The notes under the pieces: model-generated
Database searches by the model: none
The model's input: only the letters and a program-made list of their open reading frames with translations
Told to the model about the DNA's origin: nothing
Position numbers and translations under genes: made by a program
Assembly: GCF_015706575.1 (NCBI RefSeq)
Contig: NW_024037072.1
Span: forward strand, 14,943,162 to 15,007,161
DNA length: 64,000 nucleotides
DNA from: Patiria miniata
Taxonomy: Eukaryota; Echinodermata; Asteroidea; Valvatida; Asterinidae
Direction of reading: 5' to 3'
Part shown: positions 49,001 to 61,000 of the stretch, piece after piece
How the letters are laid out: every line of letters begins with the position of its first letter
Numbering within the stretch: position 1 is the first letter of the stretch

Positions 49001-52000
49001 TTTTGGAGAGTGTTGGCGGTACCCTGATGGGGCTGGTATCCAGCAATCCCAGCCAGGGGTCCATCTACAGACCCTCGCGCATGGATCTGGTGGAATTCAT
49101 CCGACAGTGCGACCCTTGCAAAGTATGTGTTTTAAGCAACACCTGAAAGAAATATTTTATAACTTGGTGAAAAAGATCCCCCTTCCAAGCTTTTTCCAGT
49201 AATGAGCATGTAATCTAACAACAAATGCTGTCTCCTGATTGGCTGAGAGTGAGTCACATGGTACATACATTGGCCGTTTTTGTTTTTGTTTGTTTTATCT
49301 TCCACACTACTACCCAACTAGATAGAATATAGTGTACATCGATACATGAAAAAAACCTCCAGAGCAATGATGAAAAAAATGAAAAGTTAAAATTTACTTC
49401 TCAGAAGTCCTAAAGACTTCTTTACGAAACTCCAGACAAAATTAAAGTTTGGGTAAGAAACACGAAGAGAGGATTAAACTTAGCTACAATAAATGTTTCC
49501 TTTTAAAAAAAACCTCACTCCTATTCTTTCATCACCGCAAAATTGCTCAAAAATTGCATTGAATGTATGCTTAAAATCAGCTAAAATCATGTTATTTTAC
49601 TTCATTCATGCAATTTTGATATGAGAAATAACTCCAGATTCCGTGCACAAGCCTTCCCTCGACCGTTGTAAAGAGAAAGTTGCATGGGCGGGACCACTTG
49701 GAGAGACCCTTGGTTGCTTTAATTGCTAACGTACTGGTGCCTGAGTGACGCTCACCTGAGGACATAATAATTTATAGTCGTGTTTACTTGACACCACACA
49801 CACAAGAACTTGGGTGCGTCCCTCCCACGAGAGCTCTAATGCAGCCGTCTACTTTTCATGCACACAGTCCATACTTTCTTGTAGAAACAAATTAAGCTTT
49901 CCTTGGATTAAACTTTGACTTTCAAAGGAATCTCAAGACACCCTGGATATCTGCCTGTGTGCCCACTACCAGGTCAGCAGTGTGGAGGAGCTAGGACATG
50001 GACCTGTCAATCGGCTGAGTCAACAAATCATCAAGATGGCCAATAAGTTAGGCCAGCAAGAGGAGCAAAATGCCGTCATCTACGAGACGGCATTGTGTGC
50101 ATCAAATAGGTGTGGTTTTAGTTACTGCCAAAATGTCTATGACCCGACCCAAATTAAGGAGTCCTTTTTCACTAGATTTACTTTTGAATAAAAGGAATTT
50201 TTGGAAAACATGTATACAGGCTGAGTTAAAAAGAAAGTGACCCGGATTAAAGATTTCTTTTCTTAAAAAGCAATCAAATTTGATACACCAATGTCTTAAA
50301 GAGCATGTTCTTTCACTCATCTGAGGAAGGGAATTACTGAAATTGATCCATGCCATCAGAAGTTATGCATGTTTTACTAAAATAACCCATTTTTATAGCT
50401 GTCCATGGAATGCCATTGGAAGCTATTGAGCTGAGTGAGAATTACAGATTACAGACAAGCATTTAAATACAAATGAGATTTAAATAATTCTAATCAAGAC
50501 TGAAACATTATTTTTACTGTCAGATTTTGTGTTTTGAATATGAGGAAGAAGTCAACCCTTTTTTTTTCTGAAATATTGATGGCGATTTTTGCATGTTTTC
50601 CTTTACAAGTTATCGTTCATTCGATCGAGTTGGGAAAACATCCGTGTTTCAATGTACTCAATGGGTATTCATCAGTTCGTAGAATTGTAAATGAACAGTG
50701 GTGGACAGCCCAGTTTTGTGATCTTCTTTATTGAAATAGACATAACATGGGAATAGAGTATATGCACATTACATGAAATTTTCACAGTTAAAAGATAATA
50801 AGATGCACTTTATCCCTATGTTTTTTGTATGAAATGGAGCAAGCCAAATATTTGACAAGTATTTTTCTAATTCGGTCACTTTCTTTTTGAATCACCATGT
50901 AGTGGAAATCATGTATATCTGAATATATTACAATGTCAATATTATTCCCAAATTTTGACAAGATGAGTTGGGATTGACAAGTTTCAGCAAGTTTCGCAGA
51001 CATGGTAGGAAAGAAGGCTTGTATCAGGCATGCAATTTTCACTTGGATCAGCTGATCTAAACTTTTTTCACTGCACACGTATGCCATTAAAATTAAAAAA
51101 AAAAATTAAAATTCAAAACAAGTCTTTCAAAACATGGAATTCCCTCTTAAATTTTGTTTAGTTACTTCCTAGATGCATGCCTGTTATATAGATGAGAGCC
51201 AATTAAGAGAAACCGGCAAAGGGGGCTTAACTTACTCCTGGATTCAGCAGTGTTCTATGCAGCATTTTAGTTTTAACTTATTTTCTTTCGCATACATTCT
51301 TTTAAGGCGGAATGAGAGTAAACGCAAGGATGTCGGCTTGTTTGGCTCTCAGAGCCTGGAGAGCGCCATCGCCTGTCTGGCCTCTGCCCCTCTGCTGGAG
51401 GATCTAGCCGAGTGGTCTCATTGGTCGATGGTCTTTGAGCCGGAACATGGAAACCTGAAAGCATTTCTGGAACGAAATCCTGGTATGGCGTTTGTGTGAT
51501 CAGATATCTCTTTCTTAAAGCCACTTATTTGACTTTGCTTGTGGTTCAAGTTCTCTGCAGATTTTAATCAAATTTAGCTATTACCAAAAAGGATGTAATT
51601 TGGAATAAGAAATCAGAATCTTTTGATCTTGACTTTCAGGTCAAAGTGTGTCGCCACCAATAGAAATCAATGCCTTGGAGGTCCGACCAGGAGTCCTGCT
51701 CCGATTGGCTGCAGAGACGTCACCTGACCTGTTTGCCGCAGCCGCAAAGGGCGGTGACAGCATCACAGCCAGTGGTCATCTTGTCTCTTTGGTGGCCAAG
51801 GAGGGCCCTGGCAACACCCCCCTGGCATTGCTTAGCAACCACATGGAGACGGCTCTGAATGTTCTGGCCGTTGAGTCTGAGGGAGATGAGATGAAACACT
51901 GCACTGTGATTGGTTTTGTGCTGGACTGCCTACTGGCTGTGCCCCTTCTCATTGGACAGACAGTTGTTAGGCAGGTCTGTAGGGACGTTGTGTCCCAGAT

Positions 52001-55000
52001 TGTGAAATGTTTTAGAAGTTTTGCTTTGAGAGATGTACATTTTAACATTAGATTTTGTCACTTACCAACGTCTTGGAAAAACATTCACAGGGTTGAACTG
52101 GAATGGGCCTTTAACCTACCATCTTGTTACCAGTGCAGATGTTTACCACTTGACCACAATTTCCTTGAGAAGCGGCAAAAACTTAATGTAAATAATTTTG
52201 AGTATTTTTAAATTTAAAGATTGACCCTACTGTTTTTGTCACTGCAGGTCATCTTAAATCCCCTGACAACCGTCATTGGGTCAGAGGTCAAATCAAGACA
52301 GTTGATTCTCAAGGCCTGCCGCACTTCCACCCAGAGGACAAAAATCCAGAGGCTGGGGCTCCTGCTAGGCATTAGCCAATGGAAAAACAGCTTCACAGAG
52401 GAAAGGATGCCCCGGAACATGGATAAGGAGGAAGACTTTGAAGAGGACTTCTTTGGAAATGAGGAAGAGTTTGACTTTAGTAACTTGCTTGGGATTCACA
52501 AAGCTCCAAAAACTACCGAGGTGACAATTTTATCGATTTATCTGAATTCTTTCTGGTAATAAATAAAACAGTTCCTCAGTGTTGCATCTGAATTGAGCAA
52601 TATCGTAGCTTTTTGTAAAAAAAAAAATGCAACATGATTCCGAAATTAAGCAAGTTTATCCTATCTGTGAGTCTGGGCTTTTGATATCTTTTGTAGAGCC
52701 TCTTGAAGAAAAATCAAGTCACAAGCATTCATATTAATTGTGATAGTCGTGTCCCCCCCCCCCCCAGTTGTGACTTGGCTTGCAATCTTAATTGTGAATT
52801 GATTCATGATTAGTCAATTTCACAAGCTTTGATAAGAGGCAACAAATCTCACAAATTGTCCACAGCCAGCAGAAAGCTCTTCAACCGCAGAGGTCAGTCC
52901 CATTGACACACCATCCCTTCAAGATGCTGAAGAGCTTTCCCAGACATCGCTGGAAAAAGATGAGCAGAGGGGAGATGCCCAAGAAGTCCTTGAAGAGGAG
53001 GAGACAAACGAACAGTTTGAAGATGAATTTGGCATGATCATTGAAGCAAGTGATGAGGATGATGAGAAAAATATGGAAGTTCAAGAGGACATATGTGAAA
53101 GTAAGGAAATCTGACATTTAAATGTTTCTTTGATTTTGTGGGTTTTTGTAGTAAATGTTATGGTTTGTTAAAGAAAAAAGAAGGCTGTGTCGAGATTTGT
53201 AATCTTGATCCCAAGTCGATTTCAGTCAGAGGCCTTCCAGTCTCAAGTGAAGTTACAAGTAATTCAAATGAACAGCGACATACACATTTCTTTGTTATAG
53301 TTCATCCCCTGGTACTTGATACCCGGCTTGTGATTAACTCATGATTTATTGGTTTGACTTAATGTCAACTCTTGTCCTAACAACATTCACGTTTTAGAAA
53401 TAGCACACACACTTTGTCTCATAGTGTTTGTCTTAAAGCCTCTTATTCTTCTTTTTGCATTGGGGTGTTTTTTGGACAGAAGAGTTAAAAATGTTAATTT
53501 CAATAAAACAAAATTGTAAATTAAAAAGGGACTGAAACAAAGTGGGGTTCATGAATCTTTTTTTTTTTCTTAAAGTGGTAAAAAAGCTCTAAGATTAAAT
53601 TTGATTATTTCATTTCCACTAGAATGAGAAGGTAGTGCCAATGATTTTCCAGCAGGGGTCTCAGGAGAAGAAATTTCACCTTGGGATGAGAATTTGGATG
53701 AAAATTAATAAAACAAAAATAAACATCAAATCTACTTTTTTGTTTCCGCTAAGGAGAAGGTGATGCTGATGACTCTCAAGCAGTGGGCACAGGAGAGGAT
53801 ATCTCCTCCCATGACGAGTGTTTGGATGCAGATGCTAAGCCCCTTAACGAAGAAACAATCAAGACCGAGGACGAAGTGGAACCGGAGCCTGACCTGACGC
53901 CATTCCAGCGCGACGTGCTGGACTGCCGGGCAGTGATCCACAGCATCTGCCGAGAGGAGTTCGGCGTGGGAGTGGAGCTGGACGAGCAGACCCAACGACT
54001 GATGGACCGGCAGCGGGAACGCATCGGTCGCAGCCTCAAACGACTCTCTGAGGAGCTGTACAGCAAGGACACCCACTTTGTCCTGGAGCTGATCCAGAAC
54101 GCTGACGACAATGAGTATGAGGCTGGGGTCGAGCCTTCCTTAATATTCCTGGTGGACAGGTCAGTAGTTGTGGCGAGATAATACTATTTCAAGACTATTT
54201 CAAGATACAGAGGTTGCAATACAATGTACGTCATTAAAATTGTTAATTTATTTCAGGTATTTAAACAATGGATTCCTCAAAAGTGCCATTTCACTGTAAC
54301 TCACAAGCCTGAAGAAACCTGTAGAGAGAAGGCAATGAAGAACAGTGCAAGGAAATCCTTAGACTAATACTCTGGGGGAAACCCATGGAATTGTGCTGGA
54401 ACTGAAATCCCAATCCACGTGTCGTCTTGGGCGGGATTCGAACCGAGGCCGTTAGAATTGGAAAGCAAGGAACTGAATCCCCATTACTGTCATGAAATGT
54501 ATCACAGGAATGAGTTTTTCTCAGACTTATGTCTGAAATCTTTCCTTTTGTTAGTACATTTTGTAAATATAGTCTGTCTTTTGCCGACAACATTCAACAC
54601 CAATGATCACAGCAGATATTTGGTGCAGTCATGCCATATTGTGGCATTCTTGTCTCGTGATTATTGATACCTCTGTGTATATATATCATTGCTCCCCTGC
54701 AGGTCTGAGGTGACTGTCTTGAACAACGAGGTTGGGTTCTCAGAGAGCAACATCCGGGCTCTCTGTGATGTTGGGAGGAGCACCAAAGGAAAACACAAGA
54801 GAGGATACATCGGTAAATGCCACTGGATATTACGAAATAATATCCAGTGTATATAAATTATAAAATATTACGTAAATATACGAATGCAAAGTTGTGACAT
54901 CATGGTTCATGCTGAAAATTTATGACCGTTCTGGTCATTTTCAATTCACCATTCAGGTCACAAGGGCATTGGATTCAAATCAGTGTTCAGAGTGACCGAC

Positions 55001-58000
55001 AAACCTGAGATCACGTCCAAGGGCTATCATGTGTGCTTCGATCAGAGTTCCGATCAGATGGGATACATCTTGCCGACCTGGGTAGGGCCTGAAGAGATCC
55101 AGGATGTTGCCCAGATGGAGGAACCTCGCAAGCCGTAAGAGCTAAATAATTTGTCATACAGATGATACCGTAGATTGCAATTCTTGCCAATAGATTGATC
55201 TATTAAGTCAGCCCCGTGGTTGTTTTTTACCACCAAGATTACGTATCCTTCCATTGACGGGAGGCTTTGTGGCAGTCCAGAAACTTTGCAAATTTCATGA
55301 ATATCCATCATAACTGCATGATCTCATGAATATTTAATTGAACAGCTGGACCACCCGGATCACCCTGCCGTTGAAGGGAGACTTCCAGCGAACCACCAGC
55401 CTGGTCAACAAGTTTGAGGATGTCCAGCCATCCCTACTGCTGTTCCTAAACAGACTACGATCAATTGTCATCGTTAACAAGGTTGGGTTTATGATTGATA
55501 ATCCTCTCAGTTCTATTTTACATTACACGTAGTGGAGCACCATACTACTCCGTGTACCTCATGCTTTGAGTATGCACCTGAAAGTGTGAAAGGGTACCTG
55601 GATGTTTAGGGAAAGTTAAAGAAAATCCCCCACCCTTGCCCACTTTGGGAAATGTTCCAGCAGCACTCTCAGCAAACTATATGGGCATGAACCCGGCAGT
55701 ATTTTGACTGCAGGAGCCTCGGACCCCTATGGTAATGTGTCTTCCCGAATAGTTCTGAACGTTGTGTTCATATGTGGAACATTTGCTCTCTTAATACACC
55801 TAAATTCTTCAATTTGTTTTACAATTTTAGTCTTTGTATTGATATATTTTCAAATTCCAAGATTCTAAGATTTTAAATATGCCTGGTTTCAACGGGTTTT
55901 TTTTTTTTTTTATTGCATGAAGCCGCCTTTTTCTCTTTAATTGTCTCTTTAGTTTCACACACAATTTTAGAACAATTTCAAGGTGACAGTGGAAAACCGT
56001 CTGTGATATCCTTTGGGGTAAATGGCCAGGGGGAAACAAGTATGATCTAATTATTGTTAACAATTTTCCAAGTAGGGCAAATGGGGGTTTGGGGTCGTTT
56101 TGAGATTATTTGGCATCTCTCCAAACCAAAAAAATTGTAACTGGAAATTGCTGCATGCAACTACAAGTCAAAGGAGAGAATTTGCCTCACTGGTTCATGT
56201 GCACGTGGACATTTCCTACGTTATGATGTAAATTTTCAGGAAGAAAACACGACAAGCCACATGAGCAGAAGAGATAAAGGAGGCAACGTTGTGGAGATCC
56301 GCCACTCCAAAACCACTGACAGCTGGCTGCTCATCAAGAAATGCTTGGATGCTACTAAGGTACTGCACAATATTTATTCTCCTGCAACTGGAACGGGATT
56401 CGAACCTGTAGCCTTTAGATTACTTTTCCAGTGCTTTACCGATAAAGTTGAATCGGGCTGCAGTCACTTTCCTTCGTTCAACTGGTAACACATTTTATGT
56501 CAATGAACAAGTCTTATAATGTAAACTGATACTTACCTACGGCTTCATGTACATTCCTTTGGGTGGGCAATCAGAACAAGAATATGCATTTGAGCATAAG
56601 ACAATATTTTATGTGGCAATTGTTTAATTGCCAAGTCTGTTGATTTTTTGTTGAGCATAGTCTTAGATTGAGGCTGGCTCCTTAAAGTCTGGACGGAAAT
56701 TTGTAATGACAACAAAAAAATAACCCATGATTTCACCTTAGCTTTTTTTGTTAAATGTATTAAACATGCCTTTAAAATGTTTTGTTTTATTTTTTGTCAA
56801 ATAGTTACAGCGAGTGGGCATTGAATCGACAGAGTTGGGTCTAGCCTTCCCTCTGTCTGACGGCATGTCCAGCGAGCAGAACGTCTTTGCTTTCTTGCCA
56901 CTGAGGAGCTATGGTTTCCGCTTCATCATTCAAGGTAAGATGAACCCAGGAATTTCTGCTTAGTGTCTGAGGAAGTAACTTTTTTAATATGAAGGTAACT
57001 AGAGATTTAATTGTTAGAGAATTTGATTTTGTTGTGACTGTAGATAGTTTGAGAATGTTCTCGAAGTTTCAAGACAAGATTTACTGCCTCATCTTATTCA
57101 TCAACAGTTTGTGTTTCAAGGAGTGCTGTGATGAAGTATTTTCCTCAAGCTTCTTCTGTTGTACTCCCTCATTATTCCTTTCCAGGATACTTCATTCTCT
57201 CTTATCTTGTTTTAAACAAAATGTCAACAGATTCCTTCTTTATATTAAAAGCATGTTTCTTTCCAATTATTCTTTTTTTATGGGGGGGGGTATGTTTGTT
57301 TGTGATTGGCCAATTTTATGAACCAAAACTGTTCATATATTGTTTATCTCAAGTCCATGCTCAATATTTTGTATCACAGGCGACTTTGACATCCCATCAT
57401 CTCGGGAGGACGTGGATGCTGACTCTGCCTGGAACCAGTGGCTCTTGCGGGAGATTGCGCCGCTCTTCATCGATGCCCTGGAAAACTTCAAGGTCAGCAG
57501 AGATCTATTCAATCTGTTCTAATTGTTAGATGGTGAGCTAGGCTTTGTCCACAAGTTAAATTTTTCTCCTTTAAATGCAGTCAGTCCCTGAAAAAAAAAC
57601 ATGGTCAAGTCTCCAATGGCAGTAAAAGGACGATATCACTGAGATCAGTCAAATCCTGTCTTAAGCACTTTGGCACTCAGAATCAAAACTTCTGAGCATA
57701 CCTTACTTTATTCATGCAAATAATGTGTGCACTGTATTCAAGCTAGTGCACGCTTGAGGTATGCTCAGGTCCGATTGCTAAAGTGCCCTCTACCGTACAG
57801 TGGCTTGACTAAGCTTATTGCCAGGGATCACGACTACATGGCTGCATCATACGAACAAAATAAAATCCAGACTTGGACCAAGACTAGGAGTGATTTGGGC
57901 CCAATTTCATGGCTCTGCTTACCACAGAATTCCGTGCTTATGTTCACCATTTTGCACTCACAGCGCTAGCAGGAAACTTCTGTGCTAACCCAGTAAGCAC

Positions 58001-61000
58001 AGAATCCTTAGTTACCAGATGTACGCATGCGCACAAGCCAAATTTCCTTGCTAACCCGTGAAATATGCTTACCGTAAGGAGGGAATTTTCTGCTATAGTA
58101 AGCAGGGATTTTTCATTAACGGTATGCAGAGCCATGAAATTGGGCCCAAAATCAATCAAAATAAGGATGGTTTACAAAAGTTCAGCATAATGATGAACTA
58201 TGGTAGTAATCTAGCTGAGATCAGCCAGAGATGTAACTACTATGCTAGTCAGGCCTGTCAACTCTCACGCATTGAGCTTGAGACTCGCACATTTCAGGTT
58301 ATTTTCAAGCTCTCGCGCCCACATGTGATTTCTCACGCTAAAAAAAAGTAAATAATTAAATTATTGACTCCAAACTCGAAAATGATGTTTAAGTGATGAT
58401 CTGTTGCTAACAAAAAATGGTTTAAGTGTTCAGAAATTGCCTCAGATCGCCCTACAGAACGTCTAGAATCCAAAATTTTCCAGGGCCCACTTGCCGTTAG
58501 GGCTTCGCTCTCGCATTAGTTCTGATCACGCTCCATCGCCATATTCTCACTCTCAGCTCTTACTCAAAGTTGGCATCTCTGTACTAGTTCATTTATGAAC
58601 ACAGTTGGCGAAATCCATTTGTACATTAATATGCTAGTTCAGTTATGAACACAATTGGATAAATGCATTCGTCACTATAGCAATAACGATGATAAAACAG
58701 GGATTGTATGCCTCTTGACCAGAGTCATCTTGGTTTATGAAACATGAAAATAACAGAAATAAACTGAAATGGAGCTGTGTGACTAGCTATGAAACTGGGA
58801 AACCAGATTTGTATGACCTCCCCCCGCTCAAAATTCGGAGAAGAAAATAATAGCTTTGAATTGTTTGAAAAATGTTCCGCCCCCACCACCTCCATGTAAT
58901 GGGACCCTTTGGAAAAGCTGCAGCTAAATTGGATTTGTGCCACTTTGTTTGTTTTTAATTGTGAGTATTTGTTGTGAATTGCTTACATGTTTGAAGTTTT
59001 GTGAAATATCCCATCCCTTTTTTAGGCGCACTACGACGGCAATCCCGTCCATGCCGTCTGCCAATTCCTCAAGTTCGTTCCTATGGAGAGTCAGATTCTG
59101 ACGGACTTCTTCCGGAAGGTGGCCACCAACATCCACCAGAGACTGAAGGCCACACCCTGTATGCCGGTACTCACTGGCCAAGGAGAAGGCAAGTTTGCTG
59201 TATATATAGACTAATTCGGCAATGGCCATTTTCTCAGGTGGCACCAGGCAGGCTTGTGCCAGTCGCGCTCAGGTAATATGCACCACTCCGGGCTCCTTTG
59301 ACCAAATTGGTTACCAAAATACGAAGGCGCATTGTCTTTATGAACACGTGCAGCATGCGCCTGGAAGTGGTTCCACAGCAAGAATGGATTCTAAATTTGT
59401 TTACGTTCGCCGAATGAGTCTATAGACTAATGTGCATGGCCTTCAGACTGCACACTTTGGTTAACAACGGAAAAGTTTGATGAAGGACCATTGGGCAACT
59501 AGTGGTTTATTTTCATGTCTTAGCTTACCCCGTGCGTTAATAGCAATGTGCGTAATCTAAAAAGACTACTGTCTAATACCGACCATGAGCAAGTTTGTTC
59601 AAGATGTATACTTTACCTTTTAACCAACTGTGCATCAAGTACATGCTTATAGTCAATGATTGCTTGATTAGTCTATATTTGGAGTAGCCTATAGAGGTTG
59701 GTTGCATGGCCGGTTTCCAATGGCCATGCACATCTTCATCTACAGCAGGAAGCCAGGACCAAGAAGTTCTACAAATGTACATTATAATTATAATTGCACA
59801 TTATTGGATAGGAAAAAAAATTGAATGCATTTTATTTTTCCTTCAGATGATGTTTGTTGGAAGTTGCCATCAGAGACCCTCACGTGTCCAGACCGTAGCG
59901 TCCGGGAGTTGGTCTGTGAGTTAGTTCCAGAGGACACCTTGCGAGAGCATCTGAGCTGCTCCTACCTACATCCGCACGTGGCGAGCGCCGTCAGTGAGGT
60001 GTTACTCAAGAGTCTGGGAGTCAAGGTGCTACAGATGGCGGAGCTGATGAACATCCTGAGCAGTGTGGCACGGGCAGCTAAACAGACAGGTATAGTGGCA
60101 TACGTAACTGGAGGCATTTCAATGCCTTTAACCCCACCCCTCCGATTTCCCCCCCCCCCCTCCTCCCCCACCCTCCTCCCCCACCCTCCTCCCCCACCCA
60201 CTCTGAATTTGGAGAATTTGCAAGATTAGCTTTGTATCCATAGTTTTTATGAGACAGAATTGCATCAGGGAGATGTACATTTTTTTTCATGTTAAGTTTT
60301 ACCCCGCCAATGTATTTGCCACTGCATACTCAGTGTGTCCGAGGGCTTTCAAACAAAATATTGACAAGCTTACTCAGGTGGGACTCGAACCCATGACCTC
60401 CTTCTAACTAGTGCAGACCTTCTAAGATGTCAATCTGAGTGATACCCCAAAACAAAGAGTATGAAAGAGTATGTTCTTTCTATGACTTATGATAAAAGGA
60501 AGTCACTTATGTGCAACTATGGGTATTGCTGTTACAGAGGAACCGTTGTCTCCTAAAACTGTGGCACAATGGCTGACCTGTATCTATCGTAGCCGCGACA
60601 AATATGACGTATCCCAGGGAACACTGGACCAGCTACGATCCATTCCCATGATCCCACTGTCATCAGGACGGGTTGTCACCATGGAGGAGGGCAGCGTGTT
60701 CTTCCCTATCAGTGAGGAAGAAAGGACCGACCAATCACAAGGCCAGATGCCATCAGGTGATTTCTTCTTTGACCAATAAGGTGGATGCTGAGATGGTGGA
60801 TCCGATGAAATTAAAGTACCGAATGAAAACATGGTTATTTTTGTGAAGAATTTTTTTTTAACTCTTTTTATATTCGTGTTTATATGCCAATCTTATTTAA
60901 ATGCTACATTTTCTTCGGAAATTCTGAGTTCAGTTGATGAAGCAATTTGTGAGCAGTTCAAGCCACAGACAAAACATATCTTTGGAGGCCTACTTTGTGT

